Below the pieces are notes generated by a model. It was not told the DNA's origin. It did no database searches and saw nothing but the letters and a program-made list of their open reading frames with translations. Shown piece after piece: positions 1 to 11,124 of a stretch of DNA of 64,000 bases. A program made the translations under genes and the position numbers. Each line of letters opens with the position of its first letter. The first letter of the stretch is position 1. The DNA comes from Ifrita kowaldi (Eukaryota; Chordata; Aves; Passeriformes; Cinclosomatidae): assembly GCA_013398055.1 (NCBI GenBank), contig VZRS01010803.1:434001-498000 (forward strand), given 5' to 3'.

Positions 1-2040
1 AAAAGAAAAACAAATTCTAGGGAACCAAAAATCCCAAACATGGCAATGTGTGGAGTGAAAGCTCTTTTTTTACAGCCCATACACCTGACTATTTTGTTCA
101 GTGACAAAGTGTCACAGGGATTATCCAAAAAGCAATCAGACAGGTGGACTGTTCCTAAATGCTGGTTTCTCTTTTTAAAGTACACCATCAGTCAGCAGAG
201 AGAGAACAGAAACACAGAGCCAAGAACAAAACAACCATTAAGGGCCAGCTAAAATACACGAGCAGTCCTTCTCAAATTCATGGCTTTAGTTCTGTGGTCA
301 GTATTTTGAGCACCAGTCATGAATTAATAAGCAACGATGGCTCCAGCTGCCTCACAACACAGATCTTTCTGCAGCATTTAACTGAGTGAGGAGACGTGGT
401 AGAGAACATATAATGGTTTCCAATAACTGGACATGAGCAAGGACAACTGTGTTCTTCTGTTAATTAAATGTTGGAGCACAGTGAATAATTTAACATGGAG
501 TATTTGTTTGACAGGTCTGTTCTTTTGCTGATTGCCTTCTTGAGAACAGTTATGTCCTCCTAAAATTCATTTTGTTTCAAAGGGTGGAATTACCATGAAT
601 AATTCAACCCATTAATTCATTATGTTACTACTGAAATATGAATTATCTTTTCTCAAGTTTATTTGTTGGGTTAAGGCAAATGGAATAAGTATGCAATGTC
701 TTCCCATATAAAAGTTTTTATGCATTAAAATTTTAGGCACAAATGTCTTGAGACATATCAAGCACAGGATTTTAAGTATACATCACTCTGGAACTGAAAA
801 CTTTGAAAGAAGGAGAGCTACCAAAAATCTACAATCAGCTTGGAAAAATCAGCCATCTAGAACAAAAATTATATCTTACAGTGTATAAAATTTTGAAAAT
901 TGCCAAGATTATTAAGCATTTTCTCATTTTTTATAGCCTGTGTACCTGCTTGTTTTACATTCCCTGCTGGATATCCAGTTTTCCCTTGCTGTTTTGATGT
1001 ACTTGTCACCATGCAGAAGCTGTGAGAGGAAAATAAATAGCATGTTTTAAAAATGGGCTTTTGTGACTGTAATACTAAAAAAAAAATCATTAGGGCAGGT
1101 CAAGTACTTCTTAATTTGCTCAGTTAACCATATTGCTGTGAGAATAGCTATTCTAATATCATGGATACTGTTGTAATCCAGGCCACTGCAAGCTAAATTA
1201 CATGGCTGAGACTCAGAAAAACATGCAGCCAAATGTTGCCAGCAGCTCACCATGGTTATCCCACCACCTAAAATTATATTGAGATACGTGCTCATGAAAT
1301 CTTAGGGCAATGTGTTATTTATGTTTCCATACTGACTAGGGTGATGCTTACTGATACACACTCATTGCACTACTAAACATTAAAAATTACATGTAAGTAC
1401 CCAGTCAGCACTTGTATTAACCTGTAAAGTTCATAAAAGACTAAGGTCATTAAATCAGATCTAGGATGATGAAGTAGGGGACCATAGTCTATTCTTCAGT
1501 GGCAAATCAGGAGAGACTACTTGAATGAGTGTGCATCCAATGGCTTCAAGAAAAAGTATAATTAGAAGTGGTAAGGTGAACATAAATATTGTATACAATC
1601 ATCTGACTGACAACAGCACGGGCTAGCAGGAAGCATCTTGTTCTAATAGACCCCTACCCCCTCTGCTTGAAAAGTAGGTTTGGGCTAATACAGAAGATTT
1701 CTGAAAACTTTGACATGGACTGCTATGACACATTTAAAGGTATTAATACAGCAGCACCTGCTTGTGCTACCAGAGTTAGAGGGAATGTCAGATTTTCCCA
1801 TCTTAAGTCCCCACTCACAGGGCTTTTATAATGACCACAGAACCAGGTTGAAGGCTCAGACCTGACAAGCAAAGATTCCTGAGAGAGACTTTCTAAAACA
1901 CAAAGGGCGTTCAGACACTGGTGAATTTTGGTTAGAGTTGCATGAATAACCACCCTTTTTGCATATGCAAATTTCTATCTCAGCTGCTTTTCCCTCATGC
2001 ATTCCCTCTTTCTTTCATTAGGAGCAGAATATTAATAAAA
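1..2040. other. AT-rich non-coding DNA, no gene seen
   Basis: Open frames here are at most about 82 codons and overlap on both strands, as expected by chance. None shows a recognisable protein family. No interspersed repeat was recognised. The one feature that stands out is a 14-bp palindrome at 1958-1971, listed separately. Confidence 0.7.
1958..1972. promoter_or_regulatory. Palindromic double octamer-like site
   Basis: The bases TTTGCATATGCAAA form a perfect 14-bp palindrome, and the next base completes ATGCAAAT, the octamer bound by POU-domain (Oct) factors. The palindrome places two octamer-like half sites head to head, a layout on which POU proteins are known to dimerise. The match is seen in the sequence. 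Any binding is inferred, and a single site of this length in 64 kb could arise by chance. Confidence 0.25.
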
Positions 2041-2070
2041 CAACAACAACAACAACAACAACAATAACAA
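2041..2070. repeat. (CAA)n microsatellite
   Basis: Seven CAA units run without interruption and are followed by TAACAA. It is preceded by an A-rich stretch. This is a simple trinucleotide repeat in non-coding DNA and may be length-polymorphic. Confidence 0.95.
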
Positions 2071-2573
2071 AGGCTAGCAAGCTAGAAGAATTTTTTGTTT
2101 GTCTGTTTGTTTCACTATAAGGTCACATTGTTTGTACTTTTAATAGTCTCAGTATTCTCTTCACCTTCCTTTTTCTAGAATGAGAATAGAAGGATAATGG
2201 AAATGAAGGTCACTTTGGAAAAAGGGAATATTTGTTGGCTAAGAAGTGTTCTGCTGACTTAGAAGCAAGTCAGTATATGGGCGGTGACTCATATTGACTA
2301 AGTGGTCCTTGCGTTAGTGACATGGATACACACAACATAGCACTGAAAGTGCTGTAGAGGCTGATGTTTAAACAGAACCAAAAACCTGTAAGGAAAGAAG
2401 CATGTGATCTGTAAAGGTAGAAGCTAGGATCTGGTAAAAAGTGGAGCACTTGTGATTTTTTTTCTCTTTCTTTCCTTTGCATGGGGATGTGCAAACAAAC
2501 ACAGATGGAGACACAAACGTGGGAACTTGAAAATATTTTTCTCTCCCACAATACAAACTTAATTTTCTGTTGA

Positions 2574-2601
2574 GATAGATAGATAGATAGATAGATAGAT
2601 A
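2574..2601. repeat. (GATA)n microsatellite
   Basis: Seven uninterrupted GATA units lead into a degenerate ATAGAGATGATACAGATA tail. Tetranucleotide repeats of this class are often polymorphic in vertebrates. Confidence 0.95.
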
Positions 2602-5600
2602 TAGAGATGATACAGATATAGCTATATAAGGAAGAACTGTTCTAATCTTTATAAATATAATACTTAAAGGGTCTTCACTTTGCTGACAGATTTACAGCTT
2701 CAAATAAATCAGAGCAAAGCTCAATACAAAGAAGTTACTTCAGTGGGATTTTTATACGTAAAGCTACTTCTTGCTACATGTTTTTCATTTTAGTAAAGAC
2801 TTTTGGTCCCCCTTTTAGCATTTTTTGTTTGTAAAATACTAATATTCGCATATATCAATAATGTTTTCTGTGCAGGACCGGTGACCAGCTTCACCAGAGC
2901 CCAGAGAGAATTTGGAAGCTATGTTGACCACTTGTTTGTGGCCAACACTTCCTCTTGTCTTCCATTAAGTTATTTGGAGAAAAGAAGGGACATAGTTAGT
3001 TCTGTACTTCAGAGCATTATGCTAGGTACTTGCATGCAATATATACGGCATTAAGGGAATTCAGTAACGACAAAGTGAGAGACTACTTGGATATTTCTTT
3101 CTTTATATAAGAACCATATTCATATATTTCCTAGTGGCAAAATACGAATTCCTAAAAGGCCTCTGTGTGACACTAGGCTTACTGGTGTGATGACTGAGAT
3201 ACAGCAGTCTAAAATTTTACTACCTGAATGAAGTAGACAGATAATGGGTGGAAAAGACTGGAGGACAGAAAGGTGCCAGGGAGTTTGAATGTAGAGCTCA
3301 TGACAAGCAGGTCTGTAGCTTCCCTAGGTACTTAGTTGACTGTCAAAGGCTAGAGCAGCTGCTCAGCATATGGCCTGATGCTTCAAGAAGTGCCTAGGAA
3401 TGAGCCTCCCTGCTTCCTCTGTGTGATCCAGAAAAGGGACACCTGGGAGGAAGCTTTGACAGGCAGTAGCCTCCCTACAGGATTACACAAGGGGACGACG
3501 GTAGAAACGGTCCAATCAGCTGAACTGTCTCCTGTGCTTCTGCCTAAAAGTAACTGGAAAAAAATAGCAACTGAAGGAGACCTAAATATAGTAGATATTT
3601 CTGAAGTAGAGCTGTCTGTCCCAAGTCAGAAGAAATAAAAGAGCTTATTTCTAATATGTGCAGCTGAAAAGTTATAGTTGAGTCAGGCTGAGAATGGGAT
3701 TGAACGCAGATATAAAAGTATCTTGGAAAGAGGAGTGGGAAGCAGACAGTGCTCAAACAGAGAAGGATTGGAATGATGGGACAGAATAATTCATATTTAG
3801 AAAGCACTGACAAGCTAGTCTGTTCTTCCTGAAGCAGTTCACATTTCTGTATGTAACAGAAGGGGCCTAAGTCCCCTCATTCTTCTACTGTCAGACAACA
3901 TGACAGTAGAAACTCACTAGAAAAAGCAAAAGAAAACAAAAAGGCACAACTTATCTTTTAAAGTAAACTTGAGCTATATACTGGACAGACCCTCTCCTCC
4001 TTCACTGACAATGTCAAAGATGTCAAATGCCAGTACAAAAGCTAATAGGATTATAAAACCATTCTTCTGTATCAGGAGAAAAGAAACAGAAGTTGAGATA
4101 AAAGAAAATAAACCCTTTAAAATTGTAACAATGAGTGACCATAACTACTTTTATATAAACCATTCATACATCATGTCAAAAATGAGGTGTGGAAAAGCAA
4201 TTTTTCGGTTTTATACGGGTTGAATAGCTCTGGCAGCTTTAGCAAATTCAAGAAGAAAACCTCATCCTAAGTAACACCTAAGGAATTTGATTAAAATTTG
4301 GATTGAACACTAAGCACAGTGACCAAGGTATAACTGTAGCAACACTGTAGTACAGCGTGGGTGCTATAAAGCCAGGAAGTGTGCACACACCTTCCCCCTT
4401 TTCCATCTTCATTAGATATGTTTCTTTAGTCCTGAAGTCAGTTTCTGGGTCTCTCTAAATAACTCAGCCTGTGGGTATGCCCATGTTTCCCTTTCACAAG
4501 CAGGATTTAATTCTGTAGGCCCCATGCTAATTCATCACAGGGAGAGATTGAAGGAGAACCTTCCAGTTAAGGTTACCCAATGTTTTCCAAAAAATGACAG
4601 CCTGGAGGAGACTTTGAAAGCAAACTCTCTGAACAAAACAGACTAACAGATGACCCTTACATGGCAGCAGGGGAAACTTGAGGGACATTTAAGAGGCAGG
4701 AGCAAGTAAGTAGAGGGAACTGGTGGGAGTGGTGGAAGAGGTTTCGCAGTCATATGGGTTTTTTTGATAAAATGAAAATTCGTAGCCAGAACCAGCACTG
4801 GACGTCTCTGGAGAGCTGAGCAGAAGTAAATTCTGGATATGAGAGGCTGTTTCTTTTCCCTGCACTGGCAATTTGTTTTTCTGCAACTGTGTGTCTTCAA
4901 CCAAGGACAATTCCTGCTGGAGATGAAACCTTTGATAACTTGTGTCTAACTTCTGATTCAGGCAGGAGACCATAACTGTGCTGTGCAGGTAGCTCAGAGA
5001 CCCACAAAAAAATCTTTCTCCATGACTGCATCCTGCTTAAGTTCTTGAAGGCTATTAAGAGTACTTGAAAACAATGATTTATGTGATTCATACAGATATG
5101 ACAACCAAGGAGAGTAAAGTTCAAAAAGCTCCCTCCCAGCTCAGAAACTAAAATTGGCTCAGTCTATTTTGTCTTATTTTCAGGGTTTTCTTTCTTTTTT
5201 ATTTGTAAACTTGCACAGGAATGTCATATCATGTCACAACTGCTAAGAGGAAAATAAAATCTTCAAAGTCAATGAGGCCAAAACTGATATTCAAATTATA
5301 TTTAATACAGTGGGACTCAAAACTAATGAAGAATGCCTTCAGTCCTGAACAAAAGCCAGCAGAAAATTTAAATCACCAATTAAAGAATAGAGTTATCCAT
5401 TCTTAACGCAGAAAAATTTGGTGATTCAACTTCTGGAATAGCAGAGCCCAAAAGAGAAAGCATTTGTAGATAGGAAAGCAAAACCTAATGGATATTTTCA
5501 GTAAGCCTGAAAGCTCTGTTATCACTATAGTGAAAAGATAATGGTTTCTACCTCTACAATTCCTTGCAATGATTGTTTTGCCAATATATAGTGTAAAAGA

Positions 5601-8600
5601 CTAATAATTGCTTGTCAGCACTGATGAAGCATGACAGGCATCAGCCATGGGAAGGGGGAATGCCACTTCACTGCTGCATCCGATGGTAACTGACTGCACA
5701 CAGTTTATACTCTTCACCTGTGGAACCAGGTTAGGACTGTAAAGGAAAGGATGTCTGAAGGTCAGCTTAAACAGGCTGTTTATGTCTACCTAGTTAAAAT
5801 ACATTCAGGGACTCTCAATCACTGAGATAATTTAAAATTGAACAGGATGGTGTTGCAAATCATATGATAGATCTAGGTTCTGCTCACAGATGAATGGTCC
5901 AAATCAAGTTCACAAAAGCTGCAATAAAATATTTTTTCCAGGAGAAAGCATATGTCTCAGAACCTTACATCACAGAGGGGTATCTAAATATAGGCTAATT
6001 ATATGAAATGATATGCAGCATACAGATTCATATTGTGTAGTGGAAGCAAAGAAGGAAGGAGTCACCAGATGAAACCTCATTATAAAATAGTATGCACAGT
6101 GAAAAATAAATCATAGTATATGAACATCCTTTGTTAACTAAATGAAATCATAGCAAAGTGGAAAAAGACAAGCTGATAATGTTGTTATTACTTATTTTCT
6201 AGCTGTCATTTGAATCAAGCCTCTCAAGTATAGTTTCTTAAGGATTGATTTCTTTTGGAATTCACAAAGGCCTATTTTTGAAGGCCTTTTTTAGTATATC
6301 TGTGTTTCCATAATAATAAGGCTCTTAACCTTTTCAAAACTGTTTGAATAAAAATTTCTAAAGGCACTGTGGTCTTGGAAACTCAACCTGGAGCACCTTA
6401 CAAAAGTCAGACTGTCAAAAGCAGGAGCTCTTTAAATTCTGAAATTCAGGAGTCAATTAGACCTCAAGATCCTCTCACTCTTTAAGTAATGGTCTGCCCT
6501 AAGTTGGGTCAAAGCAACATCTCATACATTATATAGGAGACAAGTAATCCAAGTTCTATCTAGATATTTAGGCCATAATGTAAATTGTTAGTTTGATTTC
6601 TTTAGGAAAAAAAATACAACAACCTTTAGATATTACATTTTAAATATATGCAAACACACTATTAATTTTGAGAGGATTCCTATTTTTTATCACAATTTTT
6701 TTTAAGGCTAATTGTCTTCTCAGTCATTTGGGTCTGCAGACTCATTTTACTGTAAAAATTCTGGAGTTTTTTCCTGCAATATGAGCAAATATTTCCCTGA
6801 GGAAATATGGCAAAAGTTCAGTAAGTTTATCAGAGGCAGGACTCTTCCACTTTAATTGTAAGAAATGTGTTTACCAATGCAAATAGTAGAATGTACTACT
6901 TAAGAAAATTAATAATAAGGTCACAGAAAACAAAGAGTGGTTTTACATAGCAGGGTTTCTGTGGAGACAGAAAAAAAGCTACACAATTTTATATTTAAAT
7001 TCCAGAGCAAGGAAGTCTGCAGCTAATCAGCTTTATGCCCCTGATAAGTATTTTGCAACAGACCGTGGAACTGCTCTAGAGAGGTTCACAGATGCAGAGA
7101 CTACGTGTCTCAGGGGAATAGCATTAGTGTACCAAGCCTTGCAACTCTAAATCAACAGCAGAACACAAGAAAGAAATAGATGATATTCTCAAAGCAGCAT
7201 AATGTTTTCTTTAATTCATCACTAGAGTCTATAAAAATATTTTTAAAGGAATCTTTTAATCTGATGTGTGTCCAGGGCCAGTGTTAGTGATGCTTGAATT
7301 CTTTCATCATGTATCAGAAGTCCAGTCATCATTAGTACTTCTTGACAGCTTTAGATTCACGTATGTAAGGAACTTAGAAGATGAAATATCAGTGCAGAAA
7401 ATTTCCCTCCCAGCAAGACTTCAGACAAATTAATGGATTAGTGAGGGGAAATTTACATCAGATTCCCTTAAACAAGAGAGCATCAGTAGATGTCTTCAGT
7501 TCCCAAGGCTATCAAGTCAACAGCTTTCATCATTTCAATACCTTCCAAAAAAACTCATAAGACAGAGTACATTCTCGGGAAATCCAGATTCATACAAATC
7601 AATGAAAGATAAATCAATGAGCCAAATAACATAATAAGCTACCAAGAGAACAGCACTATCTGAACACGTAAAAGAATAAACCTTCAATACTTTATGCCAT
7701 ACAAACCTTTTGGTGAGTAGAGCTTTTTAACTGCTATCTAACTAGAAAGGTTTCTTTTAAGATGTACATATATTTGCTTTCTGCCACAGAGTAGTCTGTT
7801 TATAATCAATGTTTAACTTTCCTGGGATTAAATTTTAAGAACTTTGAAAATATGTGTCCTTCACCGTAAGATTTACAACAAGGAATACATGGGATTCATT
7901 AAATTAGATGATTCTGCCAAACAGAGATGTAGGCATGTCTTTCAATTTTTTTTTCTTACTTATTTCTGTGTATTACCTCATTTTGTGGATAAGGATGAGT
8001 GGTTGTTAACATTAAAGGAAAAGAAAATAGCAGCACTCTATTCTCATTCTTACTGCCCATCACTATGTCCTTCTAAAATGCAGAATTTTTCTTTGTTGTC
8101 ATAATCTCCATAGAAGATATAATGCAGACAGAATAATTACAGTGTAAGATGAGGAAAGTATGTCCTTTTTAGTTAACATCTTGAGGGGGCAGATTTTCTT
8201 TCTCTTATTTTTGAGCAATATATGTAGCTTTATCACATTTGCTGCAGGCAGTTCCCAGAGGATTTTCAGAAGAACTCCTCCTCCTGTAAATAGGCCAATT
8301 TGCTTGCAAGTATGTATTCTAGAAAAGAGTAAATATATAAAATTTGAAGGTGGCTGTTACCATGCTCTGGCTGCACCTTGCACTTCACACCTTGTCTACA
8401 CTAAGGATGTTTTAGGGGAAGTTTCACACCTAAACCAGAAAACCTAGTTTGACTTCTGTCAGCATTTTAGCACCATATTGATTAGACTTGCACACACAGT
8501 TCTTGAAACACTGACAGAATATGGTGCTACAGATACCTTCTACGTCCAAACAGTGAAATCAAATTAACATTAGGAAGAAGAAATTCCTGTTTCTAAACTT

Positions 8601-10604
8601 TCTAACTGAAAAAAAAATAATTACAATAGCTCCTGCAGATTTGTGGCTTATATACATATATGCTCTTTAATTCAGTTCAATATTTCTGAAGGATGTAACC
8701 CTTTGCCTTGATTTTAAGGTAAATGGAGGGCATTATGAAGCCATTCAGTGAATACTGATCGTATGTTTTCTTTCCTAGTTCGAGATTAGTTCAGAGGGTT
8801 GTGTAGTGCAATGAGTAAGGAGACTGGGAGGGGATGAAAAAAACTTAAGCCCATGAGAATGGATGACATAGTTGGGGGAGTATTTTAGTGGAAAATAAAC
8901 AAAAAAGTTACTTGTCAAGGGTACTCTGAAAACATCCTCTCCAATGACTTTGGCCCTCTGAGACACTCTTCCTGACTCCTTCTCACAAACAGGCAGGAAG
9001 AAAACATTAGCGACATGCCATGTACTTGCCAAATCTGCTTGCTAAATCTGCCCATTAGAAGATCGCAACCGGTACTTCCAGGTTCATCTCAAGATGCAGC
9101 TTTAGATTTGAACTCTAGAAGGTGGACTTTCCCCTATCCTAAGTGCTCTCAGCAGTGGAAGCAGCAGGGGTATCCTGGAGGCAGAAGCAAACTCTCAAGG
9201 GTAACTATTCTGAACAGCACACAACAAGCCCAGAGGCAGCCACAGCAGCGCCCTCCCAGCCATGGGAGTCCACAGGAGATGGCTTTGCACACTCCATGTG
9301 TTGAGGTTTTATAGCTGCATAATGCAGGATGGCTTTTGAACCATTTTGAACATGGATGAGCCCAGGGACTGAGCCTAGTCAGTATGTAAAAAGGATAAAG
9401 GAGATTTTACAGCAAGGCACAAATACTGTGATGTCACAAGGCCCTGTGGTACTGAAAATGTGTAGGATATTGATGTCAGCAATGCTACTGATAAGCTTTA
9501 GGACAACACTGTAAGGGTTCAAGGTCAGATTTCCATCAAGAAAAGTAGTCACCAATATAAATCGCAGTCCAGTCAGATTTTGTGGTTAACAGTATTAGTA
9601 TCTGACATTTCTCATCTAAAAAAGCCACTCACTAGCTGCATGTTTACCATGCATGCTCCACATCAGTAGGAGCTTGTGCTGGGCACAAGTGAGCTTGATT
9701 CTGCCTGTGTCCAGAACCGAGGGGAAAAAAAACCTAACCCTTAAGTGACCTGTGCCAGTGCATTACACATTGTGTGCTAATAATCTCAGCCTCTCAACAG
9801 CTTTCACTAGCTCAGCACTATAGAAATGCACTCATGTATCCTTTTCCCGTTAACCCAGGGTACAGATAGGGCAGGTTTACACCTACCCAGAGTGTACAGC
9901 GTAAGTACAGTGTAGGAGGACTCTATAACAAGGATTACTTAACATCCCTCATGTGCACCAGATTTCACTCCTGGAAAAACAAAGGACTTGAGGACATCCC
10001 CTAACTCAAGTAGTGGAAGAGAAATAAGAATGTGCTGGGAGGGATGGAGAGCAGCAGCTGCAGAGTCACTGATTGATTGGTGTGGGAGGGGCTCCCATAC
10101 AAAACTGACATTGATCTATCTTTTAATCTAGCAGCACAACAACAAATCTTAAGGCAATCAATTCTAATGGTATTAATAGTCTCATTCAAATTATTCATTT
10201 TCTCCCTTAATTTAGGAGGCTGGTTTCATATTTCCTTGGCAGATTTGTCAAATAAATATTGCTGTTTCTTTGAGAGCAGCTTTCCTTACTGCTCCATTTC
10301 CTAAACATGCTTGCTTCTTTAAAGTGTGTTATAATTTCCTCCCAGGACTGAATAATTAATAATTCATTCATTTGCTGCTCGTTGTGATAATCTTTCTTCT
10401 TTGTATAAATCATTTCCATGTTGGTTTGGTTTTCCTTTTAGCAGACTACAGACAGCTTCTGCATATCTTAATCCAACATAAACTCTGATCAGTTTAGATA
10501 ATCTTTGTCACTCCTGAATCATGACTGGACACAGGTCAGGACTCTTCATTCTAGTAATTGCCCTTCCTTCATCTATAATTTCCTCCCTTGAATAAACCAT
10601 CAGT
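2602..10604. other. AT-rich non-coding DNA, no gene seen
   Basis: Open frames reach only about 99 codons (9,015-9,314) and none is recognisable. A splice-acceptor-like TTTTCTGTGCAG ends at 2,876 just inside the open frame 2,803-3,054, but no matching donor or homology supports an exon. The stretch 9,020-9,310 is richer in G+C than its surroundings. An inverted repeat with 8-bp arms (AAAGGCCT / AGGCCTTT) lies at 6,266-6,289. No transposable element was recognised. Confidence 0.65.
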
Positions 10605-10664
10605 TCAACTTTTTTTTTTTCCCATTCATTTCAGTCGAATTTTTTTTTTCCATTCATTTCCCAG
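10605..10664 (+). repeat. 30-bp tandem duplication with T-tracts
   Basis: Two adjacent 30-bp copies (10,605-10,634 and 10,635-10,664) share the plan TC-x-A, a run of 10 to 12 T, then CCATTCATTTC and AG. They differ by a few substitutions and small shifts in tract length. Each copy reads as a polypyrimidine run ending in CAG, so the duplication yields two vertebrate 3' splice-site look-alikes 30 bp apart. The repeat is plain in the sequence. No exon downstream supports use of either site. Confidence 0.8.
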
Positions 10665-11061
10665 TGGCCATGGGAATCAATGGGAGATTTTACTGTGAGA
10701 ACAATAAGCAGTATAAGCACTAAGCAAAATTTTTATCACTTTCAAGTGTATTGAACTGGGTGAGCGGAGCAAATGGAGCAGGGCTGGAATGAACCGCTTG
10801 GAGACAGAAAGCAATAACTTGAGCAGCAAGCTCACAGAGCTCATAGCCCTGCAAGCATATGATCATCTTCCTCGGCTGCTTAAGTCTCTGGAATAAGTAA
10901 ATAAATAATAAATACATGAACAGAAGCCAAATTGCAGTATTCCTGTAACCAATAGCCATGAAGCAGTGCAGTTATATTTTTTTCCATTTTAATTTGGTTT
11001 TAACTAAAATACGAACATAAATATATGTAAACACCATATGTAAACCCCATATATCCCTGCT

Positions 11062-11124
11062 ATTAAGGGATTACATTTTCATTTAAGGGAATACAGTTAA
11101 GGGAATGCAATTAAGTAAATACAA
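11062..11124 (+). repeat. Degenerate short tandem repeat, about 4 copies
   Basis: Four imperfect units of 14 to 19 bp follow one another, each built on TTAAGGGAATACA: 11,062-11,080, 11,081-11,096, 11,097-11,110 and 11,111-11,124. The two middle units are closest to each other and the outer ones have drifted. This is an old minisatellite-like array. Confidence 0.7.

Noticed and set aside
2803..3054. Possible coding exon after TTTTCTGTGCAG at 2,876
   Set aside because: The acceptor look-alike is short of pyrimidines, no donor pairs with it convincingly, and the 60 or so residues match no family I know.
8340..8450. Resemblance to an old amniote repeat around CTTGTCTACACTAAGGATG
   Set aside because: Only one short word matches from memory and the flanks do not follow, so no family can be named.
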